From Fibrobacter sp. UBA1765 (GTDB lineage Bacteria; Fibrobacterota; Fibrobacteria; Fibrobacterales; Fibrobacteraceae), in the NCBI GenBank assembly GCA_002314675.1, contig DCGZ01000136.1:3160-67159 (forward strand): a stretch of DNA of 64,000 nucleotides, read 5' to 3'. A model generated the notes under the pieces. That model ran no database searches. It had not been told where the DNA came from and worked only from the letters and a program-made list of their open reading frames with translations. Both the position numbers and the translations under genes were made by a program. Positions 43,371 to 51,985 of the stretch are shown here, piece after piece. Every line of letters begins with the position of its first letter. The first letter of the stretch is position 1.

Positions 43371-43538
43371 TTAATTGAAATCAACAATATCGTAATCGTC
43401 GTTGACAGCTCTCCCTTTTTTCATTTGATAGTATCTTATGGCTTGTGGGGAGTCTTGCAACAACTGGCAGGTTGTATTCATTTTCAATACAGTCATTTGC
43501 GGAGCAACATAAATTTTCTTTTTTGTATTCTTATTCAT
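43371..43538 (-). CDS. 55-residue peptide translated behind the GLUG protein
   Basis: I translated this from ATG 43538 to TAA at 43371. It begins MNKNTKKKIYVAPQMTVLKM and ends DDYDIVDFN. Its basic N-terminus then Y-x-A-P-x-(M/L)-T-V pattern resembles small uncharacterised peptides common in Bacteroidales and Fibrobacter. The ATG is seven bases past the upstream stop, and GAGGT overlapping that stop is a good ribosome site, so the two genes are coupled. A terminator follows. Function unknown; no signal peptide. Confidence 0.7.
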   Translation of the reverse strand: MNKNTKKKIYVAPQMTVLKMNTTCQLLQDSPQAIRYYQMKKGRAVNDDYDIVDFN

Positions 43539-43545
43539 ATTGACC

Positions 43546-45594
43546 TCACTTGATGATAACCGGGATGCCGTTCTTGAAATAGGTGCCGTGCTTTGTAGGC
43601 TTGCCGTTTAGGTGACGACCCATGGCGTCTTGCCAGCGGTCAATCTTGCTTGCCTTCATTGGAATCGTGAAAGGCTTTGTGATGGCTGTTGTACTTTCTT
43701 CACAATCTTTTTCGCATTCTATTTCTGGAATATCGGTCTTGATTGTTGCGACGACCTTTGTTGTTTTAAGGGTCGGGTCAACAAATTGACCGACAGGAAT
43801 GACTGTTTTAGGGTTGTATATAACCGGGATTCTTGAAGGAAGTTCTTCGACTGGAGTTGCAGCAGCCCTGAATATTGTTCCGTTCGGGGATGCCATTGCT
43901 TGAATAACAGGTTCTTTATAGATTAGGTAAGCGCGCATTTCGCGAGTGCGCACGTTGTGACCAGCAACTGCAAATTCACCAAGGGTGAAGTTGTAACCAT
44001 TGTCGGAAACACCTTCAGTACCTACGAAACCATAGATTTTGCCTAGGTTGGATTCCTTGACGTACTCGGAAGTGGTGTCTTTGACATTGGCATCTGATAC
44101 GGTTGTTGTGTTCATTGTTTTGTAAGTGCCAACAAGAGACCATGAAGATGATATTACGGACTCGTATTCATTTTGTTTAATTTTTTTGTCACTACCTTTT
44201 ATTTGAACGATTATAGTATCGTTTTTATTTAGTGTAACGGGACCATGGAAATGCATTTCACCTGTAGCAGATTCTACAAGATAAGGCGTGTGTGCGTTGA
44301 TGGATCCTGATTCTGTTGTTGCTTTGGCAGTCCATTTTCCATCTACTTTTTCTAATGATGGAACAGTGATAAATTTGATAGGACTTCCATCAGCATTGGT
44401 GACATTTGAAGGGGCGATGTCAAAAGGAAGCATTACGGTTGCTGTGCTACCATTGAAAATACGGTCAAAGGTAACGGAATCAGCAATGACTGTTTGTGGA
44501 ATGCTTAGTTCTTGCAATACTGTTTGAGTTTCCGTGTTTTCCCATTCTGTGATGTGGGCGATAATGATGTGACCAGCTTCGTTGAATTCGAAAGTCATAC
44601 CTTTAAAAGGTGTTTTTAAATTAGTTAAATCAAATACAATTTTTCGTTTAAGTTTGTCTTTACAGACAAGAAGTGGGTCTTCTTTAGAACATTCTGTTGT
44701 TTTACAATATTTTCCTGTACCATAGCAGTAAATATTTTCTCTTGTGACGAAATTTTGATCCGTTTGTGCATTACCCACAAAACCTCTTTGTCCCTTACCT
44801 CCAACAAAACCATAGCTGAAGCAATCTTTAAAGGTCATTTTATTTTCAAGACCTCCAGAAACTGTTCCTATAAAACCACCTGTGTTTCCATCAGATATTC
44901 CTGGATTTATATTTCCTTCATTTGCACAAGATTTCATTGTGAAACTTGTAAGAGTATTTTGTATGATTCCGATAAATCCGCCTATGTTGGCGATTTTTGC
45001 AGCTTGTTCTGTGTGTGTGATTGTTTGCACAAGACCTATGAAGTTACATTCTTCCATAGAGACTGTCGCTCCATCACCACCAATGAAAGCTACAAATCCA
45101 CCTGCATTATCGTCCGATGCAAAATAGGAATCGTTTATGCTCAATCTTTTTACGGTAGCATTCCCTGTTAAACTAGCGAAGAACCCGGCGTTACTTCCTG
45201 AGTAGTACAATCCCGAAATGGTATGTCCCTGGCCATCAAATGTGCCTGCAAAATTCACCATTGGGGTCCAATGGTTGTCTTGTGGAACATTTGCTCCGCT
45301 CAAGTCGTCTAGAACAACATGGTTTCCATTGGCGCTTGTCGCATCTACAGCGACCACTCGAATGTCGTTAACTAACTTACCGCAAACATTCGGCTGGGCA
45401 GGAACTTCTTCAATCCCATTTTCTGCATCTGCCGGGATACCATTCACAATATCGGCAAAACCGAAAAGCTGACCAGCATTTTCAATCTGGTAGCAACCAT
45501 CAATCAATGTCGGCGGAACATGCTCAATGACATCCGCATTCGCGCCTACAGCCAGCACACCCATCAAAGAAAGTGTAAAAATCCACTTGTTCAT
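43546..45594 (-). CDS. Large exported protein with GLUG-type repeats and Fibrobacter-type C-terminal tail
   Basis: The protein has about 682 residues from ATG 45594 (a TTG two codons earlier is possible). Signal peptide about 1-20 (GAN-ADVI). Residues about 105-280 hold GLUG-like repeats (GGFVAFIGG, GGFIGIIQ, GGFIGTVSGG) with alternating strands, as in surface adhesins. The following part has several strand-rich modules. The C-terminus, WQDAMGRHLNGKPTKHGTYFKNG, resembles the short conserved tails of Fibrobacter exported proteins and may be a sorting signal. The 55-aa gene follows in the same operon. Binding target unknown. Confidence 0.75.
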   Translation of the reverse strand: MNKWIFTLSLMGVLAVGANADVIEHVPPTLIDGCYQIENAGQLFGFADIVNGIPADAENGIEEVPAQPNVCGKLVNDIRVVAVDATSANGNHVVLDDLSGANVPQDNHWTPMVNFAGTFDGQGHTISGLYYSGSNAGFFASLTGNATVKRLSINDSYFASDDNAGGFVAFIGGDGATVSMEECNFIGLVQTITHTEQAAKIANIGGFIGIIQNTLTSFTMKSCANEGNINPGISDGNTGGFIGTVSGGLENKMTFKDCFSYGFVGGKGQRGFVGNAQTDQNFVTRENIYCYGTGKYCKTTECSKEDPLLVCKDKLKRKIVFDLTNLKTPFKGMTFEFNEAGHIIIAHITEWENTETQTVLQELSIPQTVIADSVTFDRIFNGSTATVMLPFDIAPSNVTNADGSPIKFITVPSLEKVDGKWTAKATTESGSINAHTPYLVESATGEMHFHGPVTLNKNDTIIVQIKGSDKKIKQNEYESVISSSWSLVGTYKTMNTTTVSDANVKDTTSEYVKESNLGKIYGFVGTEGVSDNGYNFTLGEFAVAGHNVRTREMRAYLIYKEPVIQAMASPNGTIFRAAATPVEELPSRIPVIYNPKTVIPVGQFVDPTLKTTKVVATIKTDIPEIECEKDCEESTTAITKPFTIPMKASKIDRWQDAMGRHLNGKPTKHGTYFKNGIPVIIK

Positions 45595-45768
45595 AAACAA
45601 ACTCCAATTTTAAGCTAAGTTAATTTTTTTTTTCAAAATTTTCAAGTAGCCAAAGTGTTAAAAATTCTTTTTAAAATGTGCCGAAAATGTGTCAAAAATG
45701 CGTAAACTCGGGGCTTTTGAGAGGCTTTCTTGTCATTTGCCTGGAATCATTTTTCTACCTTAGTACCT

Positions 45769-47670
45769 ATGTTCCGCTTTTTGCTTTTGATCGCTGTCGC
45801 ATTGCTGTTCGAAGGTTGCACTTGCTGCGCCTATTTGAACCACATGTTCAATGCGGAACGTCAATATGAAGAAGCTGGTGAACTGCGCGCTACCCGCGAT
45901 TCTCTCGGGAATGGTGATGCCCTCCCGACTGGTGAAGAAGCTGCCAAGTACGACAAGGTTATCGAAAAGGGCTCCCATGTTCTGGAACGATTCCCGGATA
46001 ACAAGAAGCGCACGTCCGAAGCAGTGTTCCTGATCGGTGAATCGTACCGTCATAAGGGCGAATGCGACAAGGCAGTGATAAAGTACGATGAGTTCGAACG
46101 TTACTTTTCGGATCACGATTCCATGCCGGTTGTAGAATACCAGCGCGCCTACTGCCTTTACAAGAATCATGAATACAATATTGCACGATTTGCCCTTGAG
46201 CCGGTGATAGCCTCTAAGGAACACCCGTATTATTACCAGGGCTTGAATTTGCTTTCACTTTTGGAAGAAGAAAGTTCCGACCCCACTCAGGCGATCGCGG
46301 CCCTTGAAAAGTTGTTGGCAGACACCGCGGGAACGCCGTTTATGCGTGGCAAGGCTCACTTTAGGCTTGCTTCGCTTTACTATGGCAAGGAGGCCTATGC
46401 CAAGGCCCGCGAACATTACATCGCCCCAGAAGTGGATTCCATTGTTTTGCGAGACCGCTATACGGCCAAGACGCAGGCCGCAGAATGCCTAGCAAACCTT
46501 GAAAACTACGACGAGGCTGCCGCCGAATACCTGGCTGCGGCAAAGAATCCGGACTTTGAACCGCACTTGAAGGAATTGCTCGTGCGCCATGGCGAACTGC
46601 TGTTCCTTGCCCGCAAGTTTAACGATGGCATTGCCGTATTCAACAAGATTACAGACGAATGGCCTAAGTCCGAAGAAGCGGCGACGTCTTACTATTGGCT
46701 CGGCGACCACCAGCAGGTAGATACGAAGATGTATGAGCTTGCACTTGCCTATTATGACAGCGGCTTTACGGCTCGCCCGCCTAGCAAGTGGGGCGCTGAT
46801 TGCAAAATGCGCTTTGACGCCTTGCAGCGCTTGATGACCTTGCAGGCAAATAACGACGGCATGGATTCTTTGCAGCGCACTCAAAAGCCGTTCTTCGACA
46901 ATGAATTCCAGATTGCGGAACTGTTCCTGTTCAAGCTTTCTGAAGTGGACAGCGCGGTCGCAAGGCTTACGAATATTATTGAAGAATCCAAGGAGGATTC
47001 TACACGAATGCTAAAGGCCATGTATGCCCGCGCCTTTATCTGTGATGAATTTTTGCATGACCCGGAACAGGCGGAAGAATATTATAACGAAATTATAGAG
47101 ATGTTCCCGGAGTCTGACTTTGCTAAGCAGGCCCAGGCCAATATGGGGCAGGTTGTAACGCTAAAGACCCGCGAAGACATTGCTCATGAGAGATACCTTG
47201 CGGCAGAAAGCCTGTGGCTTGCCGCCGAGGAATTGCCGCCCGAAGCGGTTGAGGCTATTGATACTGCTTATGCAAATGCCTTTGCCGCTTACGATAGCGT
47301 GGCTACTGAATTCGAGGGAACTCAGGCTGGTATACAGGCTTTGTACATGACCGCAATGATTTTTGCAATGGATCCGGAACGCATGGATAGCGCCGCCGTA
47401 AGGTTGAAGACCATTCGCGAAAAGTACACGGATACCAAGTGGGGGGTGGAGGCTAGCAAGCTGCTTGCTGGGCGCACGACCATTAGCGATGACGACCTTG
47501 AACGCATGCGCAAGCGAATTGAGCAAAACAACGCCCGTTCCGAAGAACTTTCTAAAAAATATTACGATGAGTATAGCGTAGAAAAACAGGAAAAGAAGCG
47601 TGAAGAAATTCAGGCAAAGCAAGATGAAATTCTGGAAAATACTTACAACAGTATGTATGACTTTGAGTAA
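45769..47670 (+). CDS. TPR-repeat lipoprotein
   Basis: I take ATG 45769 as start, giving 633 residues with a lipoprotein signal (F-E-G-C; Cys16 followed by TCC). An earlier in-frame start would put 13 polar residues before the signal. The mature protein is a series of tetratricopeptide-like helical hairpins, for example VFLIGESYRHKGECDKAVIKYDEFER. The C-terminus is a charged coiled coil (RMRKRIEQNNARSEELSKKY). It is comparable to BamD/YfiO-type and gliding-associated TPR lipoproteins, and could be a scaffold at the outer membrane. It precedes rlpA. Confidence 0.85.
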   Translation: MFRFLLLIAVALLFEGCTCCAYLNHMFNAERQYEEAGELRATRDSLGNGDALPTGEEAAKYDKVIEKGSHVLERFPDNKKRTSEAVFLIGESYRHKGECDKAVIKYDEFERYFSDHDSMPVVEYQRAYCLYKNHEYNIARFALEPVIASKEHPYYYQGLNLLSLLEEESSDPTQAIAALEKLLADTAGTPFMRGKAHFRLASLYYGKEAYAKAREHYIAPEVDSIVLRDRYTAKTQAAECLANLENYDEAAAEYLAAAKNPDFEPHLKELLVRHGELLFLARKFNDGIAVFNKITDEWPKSEEAATSYYWLGDHQQVDTKMYELALAYYDSGFTARPPSKWGADCKMRFDALQRLMTLQANNDGMDSLQRTQKPFFDNEFQIAELFLFKLSEVDSAVARLTNIIEESKEDSTRMLKAMYARAFICDEFLHDPEQAEEYYNEIIEMFPESDFAKQAQANMGQVVTLKTREDIAHERYLAAESLWLAAEELPPEAVEAIDTAYANAFAAYDSVATEFEGTQAGIQALYMTAMIFAMDPERMDSAAVRLKTIREKYTDTKWGVEASKLLAGRTTISDDDLERMRKRIEQNNARSEELSKKYYDEYSVEKQEKKREEIQAKQDEILENTYNSMYDFE

Positions 47671-47705
47671 TCCTTGCGGCAAATTCCCTGTTTGTTACTT
47701 TGAAC

Positions 47706-48176
47706 ATGATGTTTAGGTTTTCATTTTTACTTGCCCTGTGCTTTTTGTTTGTTGCTTGTTCTATGCCAGTTCGCCATGGCTATGACAGGGACCTTGGTGG
47801 CTACCCGGGCGGTTCGGGAACAAAGGCTTCTGCTTCGAATGCAAAGGGCCCGAAGGGCAAAAAGTCGACCGCAAAGATTGGCGAGGTTTTACATGGCGAA
47901 GCCAGCTATTATGGGCCAGGGCTAGAAGGCAACCTGACTGCAAACGGAGAAACTTTTGACCCGAGCGAAATGACCTGTGCGCACAAGAGCCTGCCGTTCA
48001 ATACGTATTTGCGCGTGACCCGTGATGACACTGGCGAAAGTGTCGTTGTGCGCGTAAATGACCGTGGCCCGTATGCCAAGGGGCGTATTTTGGACTTGAG
48101 TGCCGCAGCCGGCAAAAAGATAGGCTTGGATAAGGTTGGGCACGCGACGGTTACGGCAGAAGTTATTGAAAAGTAA
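47706..48176 (+). CDS. rlpA: RlpA-family septal lipoprotein
   Basis: The protein has about 156 residues; two consecutive ATGs (47706, 47709) are possible. Signal ends in L-F-V-A-C (lipoprotein). A Gly/Ser/Lys-rich linker precedes the double-psi beta-barrel domain with the RlpA motifs GEASYYGPGLEG, TANGETFDP, LPFNTYLRV and NDRGPYAKGRILDLS; the catalytic Asp and conserved His region fit lytic transglycosylase-type RlpA. It has no SPOR domain, unlike E. coli RlpA. It probably acts on denuded glycan strands during division. Confidence 0.9.
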   Translation: MMFRFSFLLALCFLFVACSMPVRHGYDRDLGGYPGGSGTKASASNAKGPKGKKSTAKIGEVLHGEASYYGPGLEGNLTANGETFDPSEMTCAHKSLPFNTYLRVTRDDTGESVVVRVNDRGPYAKGRILDLSAAAGKKIGLDKVGHATVTAEVIEK

Positions 48177-48214
48177 TGCTTTTTTAAGCACTAAAAATGT
48201 TTGAGTGCTATTTG

Positions 48215-48247
48215 AAAAACGTCCGTGCGGAATGGGCGTTTTCTTTT
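48215..48247 (+). terminator. Terminator after rlpA
   Basis: AAAACGTCC / GGGCGTTTT stem with one mismatch followed by TTTTC. It separates rlpA from the polysaccharide operon. Confidence 0.7.
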
Positions 48248-48265
48248 ACCCCAGCTATAGATTAC

Positions 48266-48273
48266 TACATTTG
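48266..48273 (+). promoter_or_regulatory. Promoter element TACATTTG of the polysaccharide operon
   Basis: TACATTTG matches TAnnTTTG and ends eight bases before the phosphatase ATG at 48282, implying a very short leader. Confidence 0.45.
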
Positions 48274-48281
48274 TAAGGCTT

Positions 48282-48716
48282 ATGAAAAAGATTTTGGTTA
48301 TGTGTACAGGAAACATCTGCCGCAGTCCTACGGCAGAGTATTTGCTTCGCCGTGAACTCGGTGAAGGCTATGATGTTCAAAGTGCTGGCCTTGGCGCAGT
48401 CGTTGGCCATGGCGCAGAAGAAACCGCAGCAAAGATCGCTGCCCAGAATGGTTTGGACTTGAGCCCGCATGTTGCTCGCCAGATCAATGTGGAAATCGCC
48501 AAGTGGGCCGACCTGATTTTGGTTATGGAGCAAGGCCAGGTTTCTGCGATGGAATCCCAGTACCCGTTTACAAAGGGCAAGGTGTTCCGTTATGGGGATT
48601 CCATGAAGGTCGATGTTCCTGACCCGTACCGCCGCCCGGAAAGTGCCTTTGTTATGGCTTGGAACTTTATAAAGAAGTTTACTCCGTATTGGGTTCAAAA
48701 GATTAAGGAATCGTAA
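48282..48716 (+). CDS. Low-molecular-weight protein-tyrosine phosphatase (Wzb/Etp type)
   Basis: The 144-residue protein has the P-loop C-x5-R (MCTGNICRSPTAEY; Cys8 to Arg14) and the general-acid Asp in VPDPYRRPESAF (about 115). Cys/Arg and Asp are in place, so it should be active. Genes of this type reverse the autophosphorylation of the tyrosine kinase in polysaccharide export, and here the kinase gene follows nine bases later. First gene of a four-gene unit. Confidence 0.92.
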   Translation: MKKILVMCTGNICRSPTAEYLLRRELGEGYDVQSAGLGAVVGHGAEETAAKIAAQNGLDLSPHVARQINVEIAKWADLILVMEQGQVSAMESQYPFTKGKVFRYGDSMKVDVPDPYRRPESAFVMAWNFIKKFTPYWVQKIKES

Positions 48717-48725
48717 AGGTTTTTT

Positions 48726-50846
48726 ATGGCTGTTGCAAAAAGCAATAAGGACGAGACCAACGAACTCGTCGAACTTGCTATTTCTCTTGTCGGTAACTGG
48801 CACATTGTTTTGGTATGCTGCCTGGTCTTTTTAGTGGCTGGTTTTTTTGCTGCCGAATGGGTTCGCCCTGTATATGAGGTGAACGCCCTTTTGCAGATTG
48901 AGTCTAAGTCTAAGGGTAGTTCCCTTATGGGTGACCTGGGCTCCCTGTTCTCGACATCTAGCCCGACAGAAACAGAAATCGAGCTTGTAAAGAGCCGTCG
49001 AGTGACTGGCACGGTTGTCGAGGCCCTTGGCATTCGTAACGAAGTTACGCCGATAGGCTTTATGGACCGCTTGCGCCATAAGCTTGGACGCCTGGAACTT
49101 GCTACTCTAGAAATCCCTTATGAGCTTATAGAAAACTCAAAGGACAGGCAGGAACCGTGGCTCGTTGTTGCAACAGACAGTTTGCATTTTTCATTTTACG
49201 ATTACGATGGCCAACCGATTTTTGAAAATTGCGAAATTGGCAAGGATTATGAAGGAACTTACAAGACTGCACTTGGTGAAGGTGTTGTAAAGATTGGCGC
49301 AAGCCTCATGCTTGCTCGTGAAGGCCAGAAGTTTGAGGTGGATAAGCTCTTCCGTCAAACAGGTATCGCCAGGTTCGAAAAGAATTTTGACGTTTCTGAA
49401 AAGGGCAAGCGCACCGGCATTCTTGAATTTACATACCAGGACTATTACCCGGATCGTGCGGCCTATATTGTGAACGAGGTGGCGTATGCGTACCAGCGCC
49501 AGAATGTGGAACAGCGCAGCGTAGAAGCTAAGACTACGATTGAATTTTTGCAAAACCAGTTGCCTATTGTACGAGCAAAGCTTGATTCTGCCGAACAGGC
49601 ATTGAACAAGTACCGTTCCCAGGTTGGTTCTGCAGATATCGGTACAGAAACAAAGATTGTCCTTGAATCCCAGAAGTCCTTGCAAAAGAGCATACTTGAT
49701 ATGGAGCAGCGCCGCCAGGAAACTGTTCGACTGTTCCATGAGGATCACCCGCAGGTCAAGACTCTTGACGACCAGATTAAGCGCTTGAAGGCGGAACTTG
49801 CAAGAACAAGCGGCCAGGTCAAGAAGATGCCAGAAAAGCAGCAGGAAGTTTTGCGCTTGACTAGCGACGTGGAACTTAACAAGTTGCTTTATACGAACAT
49901 GCTCAACAATATTCAGCAGCTAAGCCTTGTTGCTGCAGGTGAAGTTGGTTCCGTTCGCATTGTCGACCTTGCCGAACCGACGCTTGGCCCGAAGAAGCCG
50001 AAAAAGAACATGATTCGCATGTTTGCTCTGTTCCTTGGCTTCTGCCTTTCTGTGGCTATCATTTCTATTCGTAAGCGCATGCATAGCGGTATCAAGGATG
50101 CCCGCACCATTGAACGTGAAATTGGCGTTAGCGTTTATGCCAAGATTCCGAAAGGTACAGCTCAGCAGGGTATCAAGGGCACTTTGCCTCTTGCGCTTGC
50201 TGCCCCTGATGATGTTGCCGTTGAAGCGGTTCGTACGCTTAGAACTTCCCTTGAATTCATGATGCCAGAAACCGGTTCGAACGTGATTGCAATTTCGGGC
50301 CTTATTCCTGGCGTAGGAAAGAGCTTTGTCTCGGTAAACCTTGCTACGCTTTTTGCAGGAACCGGCAAGCGCGTGATTCTTATTGACGCTGACCTTCGTA
50401 AGGGGCGTTTGCACAAGGAGTTCGGCTACCATCGCGATAACGGCCTTACCGACGTTCTTATGGGCAAGGTCACGCTTGAAGAGGCTATAAAGCCGACATC
50501 CGTTGAAAACTTGACTTTGCTTGTTTGTGGCAGGGCTCCAAGTTCACCGGCTGAATTGCTTGGTTCCCAGAAGTATGCAAAACTCATGGAAACGTTGCGT
50601 TCCCAGTATGACGTGATTATCGTGGATACGCCGCCGGTCATGCTTGTTACCGACGCTATGTATGCTTGCCGCTATGCGGACCAGGCTATCATGGTTGTTG
50701 AATACGACCGTCATTCCATCGATGCTATTCGAGAAGGCCTTGAGCTCTTTACCAAGGGTGCTCCAGAAAGCTTGAGCAAGTCCTTTGTCATTAACAAGTA
50801 TGTCCATCGCAATGATGGCTATGGTTACAAATACGGAAAATACTAA
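48726..50846 (+). CDS. Polysaccharide co-polymerase with C-terminal tyrosine autokinase (Wzc-like)
   Basis: The 706-residue protein has two membrane helices (about 25-45 and 425-445) flanking a periplasmic Wzz domain with a long coiled coil (about 260-380). The cytoplasmic BY-kinase domain has Walker A GVGKSF (about 530), Walker A' VILIDADLRKG (about 556) and Walker B IIVDTPP (about 637). The tail YVHRNDGYGYKYGKY is a Tyr cluster, the site of autophosphorylation. It controls chain length and export. Its TAA overlaps the next ATG by one base. Confidence 0.93.
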   Translation: MAVAKSNKDETNELVELAISLVGNWHIVLVCCLVFLVAGFFAAEWVRPVYEVNALLQIESKSKGSSLMGDLGSLFSTSSPTETEIELVKSRRVTGTVVEALGIRNEVTPIGFMDRLRHKLGRLELATLEIPYELIENSKDRQEPWLVVATDSLHFSFYDYDGQPIFENCEIGKDYEGTYKTALGEGVVKIGASLMLAREGQKFEVDKLFRQTGIARFEKNFDVSEKGKRTGILEFTYQDYYPDRAAYIVNEVAYAYQRQNVEQRSVEAKTTIEFLQNQLPIVRAKLDSAEQALNKYRSQVGSADIGTETKIVLESQKSLQKSILDMEQRRQETVRLFHEDHPQVKTLDDQIKRLKAELARTSGQVKKMPEKQQEVLRLTSDVELNKLLYTNMLNNIQQLSLVAAGEVGSVRIVDLAEPTLGPKKPKKNMIRMFALFLGFCLSVAIISIRKRMHSGIKDARTIEREIGVSVYAKIPKGTAQQGIKGTLPLALAAPDDVAVEAVRTLRTSLEFMMPETGSNVIAISGLIPGVGKSFVSVNLATLFAGTGKRVILIDADLRKGRLHKEFGYHRDNGLTDVLMGKVTLEEAIKPTSVENLTLLVCGRAPSSPAELLGSQKYAKLMETLRSQYDVIIVDTPPVMLVTDAMYACRYADQAIMVVEYDRHSIDAIREGLELFTKGAPESLSKSFVINKYVHRNDGYGYKYGKY

Positions 50847-51973
50847 TGAAGAATTTTTTGAAATTTGTTGTTGCCGCCGCTTGCGCATGCATGCTTATGG
50901 GGTGCTTTGCCGCTCCTCAAATGCGCATGACCGAAACTGCAGATACGGCAGAATTTGCAGGAATGAAAGTGTACCTGCATACTTTTGAAGATGCGGTTGG
51001 CAAGTCTGTACAGGAATCTGAAGAATCCGAAAAGAAGACTGCCTATCCCTCTGACTTGCAGGAACTATTCGTCGATTCGATCCCTGCCCTTGATTATAAG
51101 ATAGGCCCGCTTGACATGGTCCAGGTCGTCGTTTGGGAACACCCGGAATTGACTTCTCCGATGGGGCAGTACCAGCCGGCTGGCCAGAAGGTAACGACCG
51201 ACGGCAAGCTTTTTTACCCGTATGCTGGTGAAATCCAGGTTGCCGGCATGACAGCCCAGGAACTTCGTGAAGAAATTACCAAGCGCCTGTCGGACAAGAT
51301 CTTGACAAACCCGCAAGTGGACGTGCGTGTTTCTGGCTACAACAGCTTGAAAGTGCATGTTTCGGGAGCAGTTCTTAAGCCAGGCTTTGTTCCTGTGATG
51401 GAAGCTCCGCTTACATTGCCTGAGGCAATTTCTGCAGTGGGTGGGTTGGATACTGATGCGGACGCATCTCGCATTCAGCTTCGTCGCGAAGGCAAGGTTT
51501 ATACCATTGATTATAACGCAGCCTTTAAGACTGACCTGCCGCTTGACAAGTTGCTGCTAAAGCCAAATGACCAGATTTGGATTCCGCGTGGGAGCAACCA
51601 GAATGTTTATGTTCTTGGCGAAGTTGTAAAGAATTCCGTTGTGCCGATGCGTTCGGGATCGCTTTCGCTTGTTGATGCGCTCGCCTCTGCTGGCGGCCTG
51701 CAGGTAAGTACGGCTTCCGCTTCTTCGATATACGTGATTCGAAACACTTCTGCAGAGCAGATAGACGTTTACCATTTGAATGCAAAGAATGCCTTGGCAT
51801 TGGCCATGGCGGACCGTTTTTCTTTGCAAGAACGCGATATTATCTATGTTGATGCTTCTGGCCTTGCAACATGGAACCGTATGATTTCACAGATTCTCCC
51901 GACAGTCCAGACTATCTACTATGGCGTCCAGACAACTCGCCAGGTTCAGGTAATTCGTGATGCCGGTTGGTAA
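50846..51973 (+). CDS. Polysaccharide export outer-membrane lipoprotein (Wza-like, SLBB domains)
   Basis: The 375-residue lipoprotein has a signal ending in L-M-G-C (Cys20). A poly-export domain follows (LDMVQVVVWEHPELTSPMGQ, about 87-105) with SLBB repeats (VSGAVLKPGFVPV, VLGEVVKNSVVPM), and the C-terminus lies past the second SLBB domain. It should form the outer-membrane exit ring for the polysaccharide, contacting the Wzc-like protein just upstream. Confidence 0.92.
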   Translation: MKNFLKFVVAAACACMLMGCFAAPQMRMTETADTAEFAGMKVYLHTFEDAVGKSVQESEESEKKTAYPSDLQELFVDSIPALDYKIGPLDMVQVVVWEHPELTSPMGQYQPAGQKVTTDGKLFYPYAGEIQVAGMTAQELREEITKRLSDKILTNPQVDVRVSGYNSLKVHVSGAVLKPGFVPVMEAPLTLPEAISAVGGLDTDADASRIQLRREGKVYTIDYNAAFKTDLPLDKLLLKPNDQIWIPRGSNQNVYVLGEVVKNSVVPMRSGSLSLVDALASAGGLQVSTASASSIYVIRNTSAEQIDVYHLNAKNALALAMADRFSLQERDIIYVDASGLATWNRMISQILPTVQTIYYGVQTTRQVQVIRDAGW

Positions 51974-51985
51974 TGAGGTACGTAA

